Of a stretch of 64,000 nucleotides of DNA, positions 10,442 to 22,865 are shown piece after piece. The position numbers and the translations under genes are program-made. The stretch is taken from contig JAAXNY010000001.1 in assembly GCA_013420905.1 (NCBI GenBank), forward strand, positions 7,378,001 through 7,442,000, read 5' to 3'. The DNA is from Collybia mongolica (Eukaryota > Basidiomycota > Agaricomycetes > Agaricales > Clitocybaceae). The notes beneath the pieces were generated by a model. It was not told the origin of the DNA and did not search any database. It saw nothing but the letters and a program-made list of their open reading frames with translations. Every line of letters starts with the position of its first letter. Position 1 is the first letter of the stretch.

Positions 10442-11298
10442 CGACAGATACCAGTCGGTAGTGGGGCTTAGTGTTCATTGAGTGAGGCATGCGTAAAGGA
10501 GGGGAAGGCTGACGGACACCATACCATTGCCTTTCGATGGTCTACAGGGGTTTAGCAGTAGTAACAGGTTTTATCATTGTTGATGTCATGAAGTTCGCTC
10601 TCCCTGATTGAAATCAGTGATGCCAAGTTTAGTCATAATGCCTCCTCTTTATATTCTCTGCCGTGAAAGTGCTTTCTTGCGTTTTTGTGGTTAAGTAACA
10701 ACGAAGCCGCGCTGTGAAATGCCCATTGAAGACATATACTACACTCAGTCTCCATGAATTACCGAACAGCTCTACTAGACGAAGCCAAGCTACTATGAGC
10801 CATATCCAATATATAATCGAACTAAATATCAAGATCTAGCCCTCATGACAACGAAGTAGGTTTTTAAAGTCACCGTGAATCTTGTTCTTCCATCGTGATG
10901 ATCTCTCTCCTTTCAGACTTCCAACATGATCGCTCAGTCAAAATACGGCTTTATCCTCACACAGAAAATGACCCTTTTGAGATGACCTATGTTTTCACTC
11001 ACTTGGAGCTCTTGTTCTAAAAACTTAATACCAATTTCTCAACGGTCTAACTCGTCAAAATTTCCAACCGGTTGGTTGACAACCGGCGTTATGTCGGTCA
11101 GCGTTCCTCGTTCCTCTGTGTATAAAAGGTTCCTGATCATGTGAAGGCTCTCCCTCATCCCTGCTCGTTTTTCTTGGTTAGGTTCTGTGTGTCCCCAAAG
11201 GCCAGATTTCTTGCCTTATTTTTCATTTCTGTCGACCAGGTGTCATTCTTTTCTTTCGCTGAGCCCAGCACCCCCTACTTTCTTTTACCTTACGCAAG
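10442..11298. other. Intergenic region with upstream part of the next promoter
   Basis: No gene is supported here. Short frames lack domains and splice context. The right end holds a TATAAAA box at 11121-11127 and pyrimidine-rich stretches just before the ATG of the gene at 11299. Confidence 0.6.
11121..11127 (+). promoter_or_regulatory. TATA box of the secreted FGxCSVPQ gene
   Basis: TATAAAA lies 172 bases before ATG 11299, with pyrimidine-rich sequence between the two. The position fits a TATA box with a 5' leader of about 140 bases. Confidence 0.55.
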
Positions 11299-13917
11299 AT
11301 GTTGTCAAAGTCCAATTTCGGAATTGTCGTTTTATTCGCTCTCTCGGCTTCGCAGCAGGTCCTCGCACGCGAGAAATGGCTCGAGAGGGACAACCGGCCA
11401 GTCTATCTCCATCCCCGCCGGTTCGGACAGGAACAACCCGCTGTCATTCAGAAGATCAGTGCAGCTTGCCCCGGCCAGATTTGTGGCAATTTGGCTGGTC
11501 AAGCCGTTGCACCGCTGCTAGCAGCACAGCCGGAGTGTTCACAACAGGATCACGCAGATGCCATCATTGGTGTGCTCATCCGATCACATTATCTGCAATT
11601 TTAATTAACATGATAACCGATAGATGCAAGTAAGCAATTCGATGCCGCAACACAAGCCAAGATGATTGCCCTTGCAATTGAATACCGCCAAGCTGAGAAG
11701 AATACTCCCCCGGTACGTAGAGTTGAGGCATGATCGCGCTTTTCTCCTTGACGGTTCGATGGCGTTAGGATTTCACGACCAATCCACCGTCGTTGCGCAA
11801 CTCGGTTTTCTGTCAGAAAGCGCCCAAAAATTCAGAGCTCAACGGAATTGTACAAGCGCAAGACCCAGCCAACGATCCTAACCTTTTCTTTGATCCTGCA
11901 TTAAAGGCAACTGTTGAAAAAGGCTCTCAAGCAAACACTGGACCATTTGAGGGTGCCGCTCCTGCACCGTATGTTCGTCTCGATTTTTATTTTTGCTGTT
12001 GCTCACCATGTCATAAGACCTCTTGCTGCTCCTGTCCCAGATACTCCTGATGTGACTACAACCGCCACACCTGAGCGTGCCGTTGACGCGAGTTTATGTG
12101 TTGTAAGTTATCACAGGTCAATGAGAACGGTGTTCCTAATCCCTTACCACAGACTGCCATCACTGTCACCGTGACTGGTACTAATCCTGCCGCAACTGGT
12201 GGTGTGACCATAACCGCCGGTGATCTCAATCCATCAACCTCTCAAGCACCCGTGCCTACTGGTGCCGTACCTCCTGCTAATGGCAATATTGGAAGCTTTG
12301 GCAAATGTTCAGTTCCCCAGATGGAATTTGGCGTTGGATTTGATAACAGAAAAGAGACCAGCTTCCGGCCTGTCGACCGAGGTGCGCTCTTCCCTGCCCT
12401 AAACACATCATCATCCTAACTCCTTAACTAGTCTCATTCGACCACGGCTCTGCTCAGAACCATGCTATCATCACTCGTGAGTTTGTCAAATTGCTTAATA
12501 TAAGGATTCAGGCCAAATGTCTATCCAACCTAGAATTTATCTGCGACACTTTGGTTAACTCATGTGGAGCTGACGCAACCGCCCAAGCTACCTGTGCCAT
12601 TGCAAAGAGTGCTGCCGCTGCCGCCGCCGCCGGAACTGGTGCGCAGGCTGATGCCTTCAACGCAGTCTTCGGCATTTCTACTGTTCGTGCATTTGTTCCC
12701 TAGTGATAAATCCACCCTGATAACAATTTTATCAGAACTTCGTAAGCATTGTATCCGTTGATAACCAAGGACGGGTCATCCCAGGAACCGGAAGCGGCAC
12801 TGGAGCTGCACCTTCGTCGATCACCGCTGCACCCACTACTGCAACCACTGCGGCCCCTTCTGCAACTTCTCCACCAGCCACAGGTGACAAAACTGGGGTT
12901 GGTAACTTCGGTTCCTGTTCTGTCCCCCAAATTGAGTTTGCTGCTGGCTTTGATGGTCGGAGGGAAACAAGTTTCCAACCGTCAGATAAATGTGAGTTAT
13001 CCATCGCTGTAAGTTCTAAATACATCTAACGCTCGTCTTTGTAGCCTCCTTCAGCCAAGGCTCTGCCCAGAACATTGGCATCATCACACGTGGGTACATT
13101 TTCTTACAGGATTAGGTGTAAAATGGACGAAGATTTTTTAGGTGCCATCTGTGACACGCTTACAAACTCGTGTGGGGCAGACCAAATCGCCAAAAGCACT
13201 TGTGCAACAGCCACCGCCGCCGCAAATGCAGCTCCTGCAGGTGGCGCACAAGCAGATGCCTTCAACCGAGTGTTCGGAATCCAGACTGTAAGCTCATACG
13301 GGCTTCTTTTGTCGTCGGTGTTACTCACAGTGGCGAATTAGGACTTTGCAACTGTGACCCGGCTCGATGACCAGGGACGCGTCATCGGGGCCACAACTGA
13401 AAACGATGGAGGAGACCCTGGGGTTGCCCAGACTCAGCCGCCCAACCTTGTGGCACCAACAACCACAATCATTCGCCAAGCGGTGACTTCGGTGCGTAAC
13501 CCCCCAGTTAGAAAATGACTTGTACATGAATCTAAATTATTGGAATTAAGGCGGCCTCTCAACCTGTTGTTGCTACCTCAACCCCAACTGCCAAAGTTTC
13601 CGACAACGCAAATAACCTGCAGGAGTTCACTGGTGCTCTTGGTGGTATAGGTGCTCCTGCCGTAACAGAAACCTCCGACGGCAAGTTCCAGGTGGAGGGT
13701 AATTCGGTGATCAATGATGCGGAGAGTGCTGTTGTTCGCTCATGGTAAGGGACTCCCCCCTTCACCCCTCATACGCCACACTAACAGCACTGTCAATAGT
13801 GACGTGCAAAATAATAAATGCGCTGACGCAGCCAATAAGTCTGGTAACAAAGACGGCTTTACCGTGGCGGCCTGCAGCGTGCAACAACGAGAGTGTGCCG
13901 CTTCTGCGAGAGCATAA
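11299..13917 (+). CDS. Secreted Cys-containing protein with duplicated FGxCSVPQ modules
   Basis: The likely CDS has 13 exons: join(11299..11569, 11624..11712, 11769..11968, 12018..12102, 12153..12381, 12432..12476, 12534..12682, 12736..12991, 13045..13089, 13142..13287, 13342..13491, 13551..13744, 13800..13917), 658 residues. A signal peptide (hydrophobic run ending in SQQVLA) opens the protein. A domain with CPGQIC and VFCQKAP follows. Then come two copies of a module: FGxCSVPQxEF, the SAQN segment, ICDTL.NSCGAD and QADAF..VFGI. The tail carries RSCDVQNNKCADAANKSG and two more cysteines. This family is common in mushroom secretomes. Its function is unknown to me, though cell-surface or wall association is plausible. 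Exons 6 and 9 are both exactly 45 nt and have the same phases. The acceptor at 12017 ends in AAG and is the least certain join. Confidence 0.8.
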
Positions 13918-14923
13918 CAGGCTGAACGGACAGGACGTCATTCAACAATAAGCATGTAGTATTTCCCCATTGCCAAGATTTGTATCGATATCTTTCTTAT
14001 TCACCTTACGTATAACAAAGTGATGTGTTTGCTGGCTCTCAGTGATGCACTCGCCATAACGACAGGGCGCGTTGTAGATGTTCAAGGGCAAACTGTATTC
14101 AATGTCAAGGGAAACTGCCAGGATTGCCATATTACGTGGTTGGTCCAATTCCTTATGCGTGTCTTCAACCAAATGATTCAATGCGTATGCGACTACGAGT
14201 GAGCCAGAACTATTGACTACGTGGTTTGGAAGTAGGTTAGCATGGCAGTTTTGAGATTTCCCCTCAACAGGAGAAAAAACTTGCCCTTCATACTGCCCAC
14301 CAGGCAAAACGGCGCAATTGGTCTTATCTGGCATGTGCACTTGTTAGAGGGTTGGTATAGTCTTGTTCTATTAAATATAGTGTAAATTCTTGCTGCAGAG
14401 CCCCAGAGATTCTGCCCATGATGGTCTGCATAACCGCTCTGGGGGGCCGCAAGGTTATATAATACAATTGCGTGAATGGCTATAATCTCCCGCACGATGT
14501 GTGAAAGGAAATCTGTGCACAAGTGTTCACTAAATACATACAGCATCAACAAGATCCCCTGCCTTGGTTTCGTACGATATACTCATGTAACAAGAGATCT
14601 AGGATGGGGGGCTGAAAGCCGTTCTCCAAGCCGGACTCGCCAACCAAATCGTGACATTAACGAGTGCACGTGACAAACGCGTCGCGTCAAGTCACAGCCG
14701 TGTGACCAAGCGAGGTCTTGAAGTGAGGGCTCTCTGGGTGACAAGCAATTGATATTGAGACCAAAACTTGTCGTGGACTTCCCCGAATCCTATTTCACCA
14801 TAAAATAATCATTCTGTGAGGTGGGAGGGTATAAATGTGAACTGATAGATATCAAAAGGCTGCTTCCAAGCGAGGTAGCCAAAGTGAGAGAAGACTAGGA
14901 TCCCGAGACCTGGTTTGACAAAG
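13918..14923. other. Intergenic region between convergent genes
   Basis: This kilobase separates the 3' ends of the genes at 11299-13917 and 14924-15684. Several frames of 60-130 codons cross it, but none has a domain, a coherent splice structure or a signal peptide. I see no RNA gene. Confidence 0.5.
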
Positions 14924-15684
14924 CTAATTAAAAGGACAAGCACAGATGATTATGCCCAATAATCCAAAAACCGCGGCATAGAAAACGAACGCTCTGTTTT
15001 CAGGGCTCCCGCTGAGTCTACTCGTAGCTGCGTTGGATGCGGGTGGATCTTGTGGTGGGGCGGTGGTGACTCCCGGCATAGTAATCGTCGGTGCGGTACT
15101 TGTGGAGTTGCTATGGGAAGTCGATGCGGTAAGGCTCTTAGTCATAGAAGTAAATGTAGGTGTGGGGAATGATAACGACGTTGTGTTGCTCGCAATGTTA
15201 CAGAATTGTTGGGCAAGAGATTCGGCCGTTGTGAGTTCTTGCGGACATCCCGCGGAAATACAGTTGACCATCTCTCTCGCAAAGCTTTGGCTGAAAGGTG
15301 ACTTTTAGCCCCATATGGGTAATTTTTGCCAAAAGGGCGTACACGCACCTAACACAAAAGCAATTGATGTCGACCACGCTTGTGCAGTTCGCTGCTGCAC
15401 TCCCCATCGCCAGACATCCCGTTACTAAACATATGTTGCGATAAGTCTGGTCCGTGAAGATGTGATTAGTTTAACGTACCGCATGATGAGTATCCACTTA
15501 GAGATGGGAAATCGGCCGTTATTGTTGGAGTTGCACTAATACTGGCACCGCTGCTAGCCGGTCCGGTACTCGTTTCCCCACCAAATGTTGACGGGGGGAT
15601 TGGCGTAGCTTGTGCCCAGGCAAGGGAACATGACCAGAGTGAGACGAGCAATGAGAATATCCGAGGATGTCCTTGAAATTTCAT
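14924..15684 (-). CDS. CFEM-domain GPI-anchored surface protein
   Basis: The likely CDS is complement(join(14924..15290, 15349..15424, 15480..15684)), 215 residues. An MKFQGHPRIFSLL... signal peptide ending in AWAQA is followed by a short Ser/Thr/Pro stretch and then a complete CFEM domain. The domain has eight cysteines: SSC, TGC, ANC, INCFC (two), VNC, AGC and QFC. The Asp of VDINCFC is the position that binds haem iron in characterised fungal CFEM proteins. A long Ser/Thr-rich stalk and a hydrophobic tail (FVFYAAVFGLLGIIICA) suggest a GPI anchor. Known roles of the family include iron or haem acquisition and host or wall interaction. Which one applies here is not visible. Introns are 58 and 55 bases. 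Confidence 0.88.
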
Positions 15685-16514
15685 GATCAGTAACACGGTT
15701 TTAAAATCGGAGACCCCGAGACGGGAAGCTTAGAGCCTTGGATCGGAGCGCTAGCAGCGAGCTTGAGCAAGTTCAAGAAACAACGGACGACTTTGAGGCG
15801 AAATGTTTCTTACCAAACAGGCTCAAATACATCACCAACTCTGCTGCGCACCGGTGACCGCATTCGCATTCCATATGTAAACACATAGACTTTCATACCC
15901 GGAGGAGGCAAGCCAGTGTCTGAGGAGCTACTGCGGATTTATGTGCAGATTGGAGATAGCCTTACCGGGGAGTCTGAAGACATGCCCCTCGAAGACTGTA
16001 CAATCACACCTTCGAAGTACCCTCATTCCTGCAGTTCTGAAGGGTCGGGACAAACGCCGCCGAATCCTTATTCTCTCCACACCTTCGCACCAACGTGGAT
16101 CCTGTTTAATCTGATACAAGGGGACCTTTACGTCGACTTACTACCGGTATATTTCACGACTCGGATGGGACCCGTACTATCATGCAAGCCTTCGGATTCT
16201 GCTCCAGATAGTCTCCAGATAGCTAGCATCCCTTTGACCTCGGGTGCTAGTAGCCTCCCGTGCCTATCACTTTCCGCAGCAGGCTTTGATATGCATCGCC
16301 CACTTGGGCGCGACTTCTTCGAAGCCTTTGACGAATTACGTTGAATCCTTGACATGCGCCTTCAATTTTGACTGAAGGACGTAAGCAGAGTTTACAGTTT
16401 CCCTTGCGGCATGCTGCAGCGTATATATACATGCGACTTCGATCATTCACCCCTCCAACCACCCTCTCGAAACCTATATACTACATCTTGTTTGATCCCC
16501 TAACTTTCTATATC
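15685..16514. other. Divergent intergenic region between two secreted-protein genes
   Basis: This region separates the CFEM gene (minus) from the small GPI gene (plus), so it must hold both promoters. An open frame at 15916-16344 begins at GTG rather than ATG and shows no domain. I do not call it. A TATATATA box lies at 16422-16429. Confidence 0.5.
16422..16429 (+). promoter_or_regulatory. TATA box of the small GPI gene
   Basis: TATATATA lies about 90 bases before ATG 16515, a normal spacing for a fungal promoter with a short leader. Confidence 0.5.
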
Positions 16515-16998
16515 ATGAAATTCACCGCCTTCGTCAGCTCTGTCTCTCTCTTACTACTTATTCTCGGTGCACACGCTCAAACCACCACTGACGACAATGA
16601 CGATGATAACACCTCTATCACTGGCTCTGCAACCATCCCGCCCACCACTCTCACGACAGATTCTAACATCCCAACCTCCAGGTGCGTCCCCCATTCATTC
16701 CCTAAATAATGAGCTCTGACACACTCTCTGCAGTACTGCGATTACTACGACTGCGACGGAAACCGATAGTGATAGTGATAGCGATAGTGATAGTGACACA
16801 ACAAGCATCATGACCAGCATTCGTTCTACCTCTTTCATCTCGACAACGACCACGACCAGGCCCACAAATAGGCCCACCACGGCAGCTTCAACTTCCGCTC
16901 CTTCTCTAAGTCCATCGAATGCAGCGCCCTCAATGGCGGTGGGCCGGGAAGTGGTAGCGGCAGGTGCAATTGCCGGTATCTTTGCGATCTTGATGTAA
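16515..16998 (+). CDS. Small secreted Ser/Thr-rich GPI-anchored protein
   Basis: The likely CDS is join(16515..16681, 16734..16998), 143 residues, with a 52-base intron. The N-terminus MKFTAFVSSVSLLLLILGAHA is a clear signal peptide. The rest is acidic and then Ser/Thr-rich. It includes an SDSDSDSDSD run encoded by five GATAGT-type hexamers at about 16765-16794. The end (VAAGAIAGIFAILM) is a short hydrophobic tail of GPI type. No enzyme domain is present. It is probably a wall or surface mannoprotein. Confidence 0.75.
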
Positions 16999-19168
16999 GG
17001 ATATTTAGTTCGGGATTTTTTTACTACAACCATGGAATTCGCGGACTACCTTGGACAGACTTAGTATGGGACAAACCCACCTTCCCTACTTACAACTTTG
17101 TACTTTCAAGTATTATAATACGTATAGCGTTCGTTGCTTGTTTTTAAGAAGGGTACTACGAGTCATTTGTACAAATGCTTATGTGTTATGGAGCGATATT
17201 GATGTTACTCATCCTCATTCGAACTTCAAGAAGTTTGAATAGATATTGTGTGGCAAGACATGGAAACAGAGATAAAACCGTACCCACCATGGCTCAAACA
17301 GACTGTTTTCACTTATAATGGAATAGATCTTAACACCAGTCTCAAGTTAGTAACGTATTAGTCGCTGTACCTGTTCAACGTTCATGGTTGAAACGGCGCC
17401 GTCATTCAACACAAGTATGCGCATGGCACAATCGTGTTATAATAATTGACACATATACCACTACATACAATTACACGTCTAACCATACCTCATATATGAT
17501 TCAGAAGGAACGACCTGTCTGGTCGGCCTACGGGAGACTAACCGTACCTCGGACTTTATATAAACATTGAACTTTCGAAGTTCATATTCTATTCATCCGC
17601 CAGCGACGCCTTCATGTATAGTTCTAGCCTCACAATTCACTTCACCGAAAAAATATGATGGTTACGATTCATCCATGTTTACACAAGCCCTTTCACAACC
17701 GCTGGATACCCCGATCGAGCGTTTACATGAACAGTAGAGCTCTTTCGCAACTGAACAAATTTTGTGAAGTGACAAAATCAAGCATTCCTAATACTATTGG
17801 CCAATCCACTCGCTCCAGCCAATCAGAATGCGAAAATTGGAATGATGCCAGATTCTGTGTGGTTGCGAAACAGTTCTAGTAAAAGATATTTAATCACGCG
17901 GGAAGTGCTAGATCTATGTCATAGTCGTCCCTCGAAGAGCTGCGAAATTCAGCGTAACAAGGGTGTTTAACGCGGGTTGGAAATGAGAGCTCGATTGACA
18001 CGCAGTTGCTTTGGTAACATTCGGAAGTTCTATCTACCCTCGTTATATATTGACTTCGGACGGCCAACTTCGTGATATCAATTGGACCCACAGATTGGCG
18101 CTGTCGTAAGTCATCCTTTTTTCCTCTAGACACCCAGTTTGACCTCGTAATACAGTGGGACAGATAATACATGTATTGCCGCTCAAAAGTAGCTAGTGCT
18201 TTGATTCCATTTAGGCACGAATAATCCGTGAGGTCGCAAGGTTTCCTTCCCAATCCGGAGTTCTTTTCGTCCACGTCGCTTTTTGTAAGGCCCCTGTGCC
18301 GCGTAGTGCTTGTAGACTCCTGAATATTTATTGTCATCCTCGCGGTGCCCCCTGAAGATGCCTCTAAGTTTGTTCTCGATGTCTAGCCTCACATCCTCAT
18401 TTGGTGAGCATATCAGCTAAATACCCTCACTGGGACTAACACTGAAGTAGGTATTTCAATGTGTGATGTCCGTAGGTGTGTGGATCTTGCGCCGACGAAA
18501 CGCGCTTGCGGGCTCGTTGCCTTTGTCATTACCAGCCTGGAATGGCAGCTTGGTTTTATATCTTGTTTTATCCATATTCCTCCTTATCATACTTTGGCAG
18601 GGGCTGTGAACTATCTACGCTTCGTTCTCCTAGACTTATTCGCCTGGACAATAGCTGACCAAGCAGATGTTTCATTTCGACATGCAACGTGAATAACCCA
18701 GCATGCTTCTGTAACATTCAACCACACAACTTGAAGGGTACCGTGTGGCGGGGATTGTGGTTCACCTGGTAAACATGTAATTATGCACTGACATAGGATG
18801 AATTTGATCCTATCCCTCAAGCGCTGCGTAGGTGGGGTGAATACGAACTAGTTAGGGATCCATCAGGCGGGGCCAAAAACGTGTAATTGGTTCAAAAATA
18901 CAGGGGCATGGAGATGAGAGACAATATCTCTTACGCTACATAAACCACATGGTATTTCTGGATATATTAACCTGGCGATTAATCCTATGATTGCGTTGTG
19001 AAGAAAGAAAGGAATGAGATAGCAATGAGTTGGGATAAATGCATTGGCAAAAGTTCGAAGAGTAAATAAAATAAAAATACAGTACAAATGCAATGTGACA
19101 CGTTATGAAGGGTACGTACGATTTGATCATTTAGGTTGCGAGAGGAGAAAGACACTTGATAGGTGCTT
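16999..19168. other. 2.2-kb AT-rich gap with no supported gene
   Basis: This is one of the longest gaps in the gene-rich part. Many short frames cross it on both strands, for example around 17894-18337 minus and 18459-18692 plus. None has a domain, a good start or a splice-joined extension. No tRNA-like A/B boxes were recognised. It may hold regulatory or unannotated non-coding transcripts. Confidence 0.4.
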
Positions 19169-20902
19169 CTATGTTGCCGGGACAGCTTCCTTGGCGTCTG
19201 ATAATAGACGAGACACCACCAAACGTCGTTCGGCCTCCCATCGAGCAATTTCATTTTTCAGACAATCAACTCGAATTTCATTAACGGGATGTGTTGAGCT
19301 CATTATACGCCGTGCAAGGTTTTCTGACGAATGTTTTGTCGGATCCTCAATGCTATCAGATCTCGAACATTCAGATATAGTTCCAGAGCGAATTTCCCAG
19401 AACTTTACGGCTTCGCGAGCATCGAAGCCCGCATGAGCGAGAAGCCTGTACAATCGTGAGGAGTGGCCCAAGAGTTTACTTAAAGGCGGACATACCGTGC
19501 GGAGACAACGTCGGCTTCAATTTCCTGCTTCATACTCGTGCAGTATTCTCCCACTTTAATCAACTCGCCGGAACCAACTTTTCCCAGCTGGGCAACGGCA
19601 TCGTTTACGAATGGCCCAAACAGCATGGTAACCGGGAAGATCAGGACTCGGAGAATGTCCGCAACGATTGAAATGGTCCCAGGAATGATGACAGTAGCAG
19701 AGGAAAGAGATTCCAAATGATGAGATAAAATTAAATGGGAGAGTTCGTGAGCCAGCAAGATGGCCAGTTCAGTCGTTTGTGCGGGGGTGGGAATGGGATG
19801 TGACGGCGGTGGAGGTGGGGTCGAGAAAAAAACTCCAAGGAATGTTGACCACCACGATCTTTGCTCTTTATGAGACACCACTGTTTCTAAAGGCGATGTG
19901 CGGGCCAACACATCGTCCAGGAAACCTGAGTAAACAACAATTCCTCCACCTCCATCTGGTCCAAAGCCGTACGAAAACGCATTAGAAGCGTCCGGGTTAT
20001 CCACAACCATCAGAGAATACGGTGGTCCTGGGATAGCGTGAGGCATAGGTTGGACTTTCCGTTCACAAATGCTCTCGCAGAACCATCGAAGATACTCAGA
20101 GGCTCGCGGGCGGGGACGAAGGGGGTATTCAGCAGGGGGGGGCATAGGAGGAAAATCTTGATGATCCTCAGACCACTGGGGATATAATTTGGGTTCGTTG
20201 GTCAAAACGGGAATGGTGGCCTCAAGTCTACGCAGAACATTATGAACCCAGACGTATCTCCAATCTGTGGTAGGAATGATTCGTGGGGGCCCATCTTGTG
20301 CCAATATTTCTCCAACTGCATTGTACCAACCAGGGCCTGCGAGTTGTGCGGCTATTTCTTCCTCCTCTTCAGGAGAAAGTATAATCATTCTCCATCTGTG
20401 GAAAGTTCAGTTTACAGTAGACACTGGTAGTTATGACCCGAACCTTCCAGTCAGTGGCGTTTTCTCCAAACTCGCGATAATTGTTGCCCAGAATAAAGTG
20501 GCTGGAACAAGGAGCAAAACATATAGGAACACTTTCCTATTTCTAATTTTCCTGAGCAACTCCGTTTTGCTCTCTTCAGAAGGTGGGTTGCCTTTAAGCG
20601 TGGCGATCTTCATGCCAATTTGCGATTTACGATTCGTCAGAAGGATCACTGGCATGAAAGTTAGTGCAATTCGACTAGCGGTTCGTGCGATTTCTAAAGA
20701 TGTCGATGCCTGGCTGAACATATTTAGTAGAATCTTTGCATAAATTACCTTATCCCCTCACCTTCAACATGGCAGCAAAGAGTGGGATTAGAGGTCCGTA
20801 TTGTTTACGAGGCGTAGAATGAAAAGCAGCCACTGCACCCATTCCTATCGCTGTACGGGGCAATAGGGTGGGCGTTTGACGCGACCTCAAAAAGTGGTTC
20901 AT
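19169..20902 (-). CDS. OMA1-like mitochondrial M48 metalloprotease
   Basis: The likely CDS is complement(join(19169..19445, 19496..20395, 20444..20709, 20762..20902)), 527 residues. The N-terminus (MNHFLRSRQTPTLLPR...FHSTPRKQYG) is basic and lacks acidic residues, as in a mitochondrial presequence. A membrane segment (VFLYVLLLVPATLFWATII) precedes the peptidase domain. The zinc site LLAHELSHLILSHH lies near residue 350 and the second zinc ligand block EIEADVV further on, followed by the M48 C-terminal helices (FWEIRSG, THPVNEIRVDCL). OMA1 is the stress-activated protease of the inner mitochondrial membrane. An overlapping out-of-frame ATG lies 4 bases upstream of the chosen start (ATGCATGAAC), which could reduce translation. 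The proline-rich insert before HELSH is unusual. Confidence 0.85.
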
Positions 20903-21203
20903 GCATCTGATAGTTGTAAAAGAGTGAGATTGAATGAGATAGATTTGTGTTGAAGTAGGGTTTCTGCGTATCAATTGACGCAACATAGTACATCGTCGCA
21001 AGCGTTAAAGGCGTATTTTGAAACTCCAATTAGTTCGGAAGCGCAGTTAGGCACGTGCTCAACAATGCTGTCAAATGATAGGTGGCTCAAGCGGCGGCTC
21101 CAAGCCACTCTAAAATCCATTCTCCATTGATATAACGCAGTGTTGTACAGTGATAGCTAATGTGTTACAGTAACGTCATGAGAGTCGTCCAAGAGCATGC
21201 CGA
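20903..21203. other. Short intergenic region
   Basis: About 300 bases separate the OMA1-like start from the Svf1 stop. No features were recognised apart from the presumed promoter of the protease gene. Confidence 0.5.
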
Positions 21204-22647
21204 TCATGAGATAAAAGTGGCCTCGTTATACATAGTACCTGGGACATCAATCCCTGCCGAAAGTCCAGGAATCAAGGAGTCGGGTCCGCTGATTGTAAGG
21301 GTTGCGGGGTTGATCCACTAAAGTTGACTGTTAGTCCGGGGCATTCAGCGCACTAATGGGAAGAATTCTCAAACCTGGTAGATGAAAGGTTTGGTCCCCG
21401 CAACGTAGTTGACCGCGACCTTGACAACATACGGAATCTCCGCCAGAACATCAACCTTCTCGATGAGCCCCTTGGGGGCCTCAACGGTCCCTACCCCAAA
21501 TTGAGTCCTGGCCTTGATAAGCCCCGGAATATCTGGAAGAGTAGATGGTCCCTGCCATTCGAAAACAATGTCGCTGGGGACTTGGTATCCTGTCTCTGGG
21601 TCCAAAGCAGTATTTAGATGCTTTGCCCTTGACACAACCTGCTTGTTCTCGGTCTGCTCTTCGTCGGGCCACTTTGTCTCTGCTGTCATCGACACCAACT
21701 TTCCTCCAACTACCACTGTTCCGATGTTGATATAAACGCCTCCGGAACCAGCACCCTTTCTTCCATGCGAGTCGCATGTCTTGAATTCCATTTGAATCGC
21801 GGACACACCGCCGTGTAGATCACTGTGGAAGTTCGCGAAATTCCAGGCAGATGCGATAAGGTTGGGGCGCATGCCTTGGATGGCATGGATGAAGACACCT
21901 GGCCCTTGGTAGGTTGCAGCTTTCCCAGCTTTTATAACATGGCCACTAGCAATGTAGCGGGGCCAAAACCTGTGAATAACGTATCCCTCTGCGTTTTCCT
22001 GGTCAGGTCCGAAGTAGGTATACCCGCCTTTAGGCCCATTGCCGATTTTGCAGCCGGGGATCGATGCGGGACGTTTGATGTCAAAAGAGAGTTGGAGATC
22101 AGCAGCAAGATTAGCACGGATAGTGTAAGATTCGGGGAAGTCAGTGCCGGGATTGCTCTTGTACGTGATCGAGAATTCATCAGCCTTGGATGAACGCTTG
22201 TCAAGGCCTGGAGGCGGGGTAACGAAGTTGGATACATTGACGGATTTCCAAACCTTCTCTCCAGTCTTAGGATCAAATATTTTGAATGTAAATTGAATGG
22301 TTGGGTACCACACACTATGAGCGATCACGATTTAGCATTGTAATCGATGTTGATCTTAAGGATGGATACTCACCCCACTGCGGAATGGATTACTTGACAC
22401 ATTATGGACGTCCCGTCGTCCGCAGTGATATAGAATGTCTGGGTTTCTGTGGTGAACCCGCCCGCACACAACCACTCGGTATCTTTGGGTTCAAGTTCCC
22501 CAAACAGCTCATCGTCTTTGAATTTAGATGAAACTGGGTGGATATTAGGAGCAGTTGGGTCCGCAGGGGCTGAAGTCCTGGAAAGGCTTTGAGAGAATAT
22601 TGAGAGATGTGAAATTGTTGTACTTACGAAAATAACGAGGCGAACAT
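21204..22647 (-). CDS. SVF1: Svf1-like ceramide-transfer / oxidative-stress survival protein
   Basis: The likely CDS is complement(join(21204..21317, 21375..22314, 22374..22577, 22628..22647)), 425 residues. The first exon has only 20 coding bases (MFASLFS). The protein shows the Svf1 signature throughout: LCAGGFTTETQTFYI, SIMCQVIHSAVG.WYPTIQFT, a GPDQENAEGYVIHRFWPR block and FIHAIQGMRPNLIASAWNF. It ends with a GPDSLIPG..GIDVP beta region. Svf1 proteins are lipocalin-like and carry ceramides from ER to Golgi in yeast. They are also needed for survival under oxidative and cold stress. The short hydrophobic N-terminus fits the amphipathic membrane-binding helix of the family. Length is close to the usual 380-480. 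Confidence 0.88.
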
Positions 22648-22865
22648 GGTAGTTGCAGATGAGTTGCAACCTGCAGCTTTGATGACTTGCCGGTCGCTAA
22701 ACAAGTCATCACCGAGACTCTCCTGATCCGGTTCGGAATATCAAACCATTTTTCATCCGTTGCTCCATGCTACGCAAAAACCGACTTCCACCTCCCAGAA
22801 ATACTCGGTAAAATCTATTGCACCGTAGTACAGCTGTAATAATGGTAATATGTAGTCGATATAAA

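Noticed and set aside
12003..12040. Acceptor GTCCCAG at 12040 for the secreted gene's exon 4
   Set aside because: It creates an immediate in-frame TGA. The acceptor at 12017 keeps the frame.
15916..16344. 142-codon open frame between two secreted-protein genes
   Set aside because: It starts at GTG and has no domain, no signal peptide and no splice-linked partner. It lies in a necessary promoter region.
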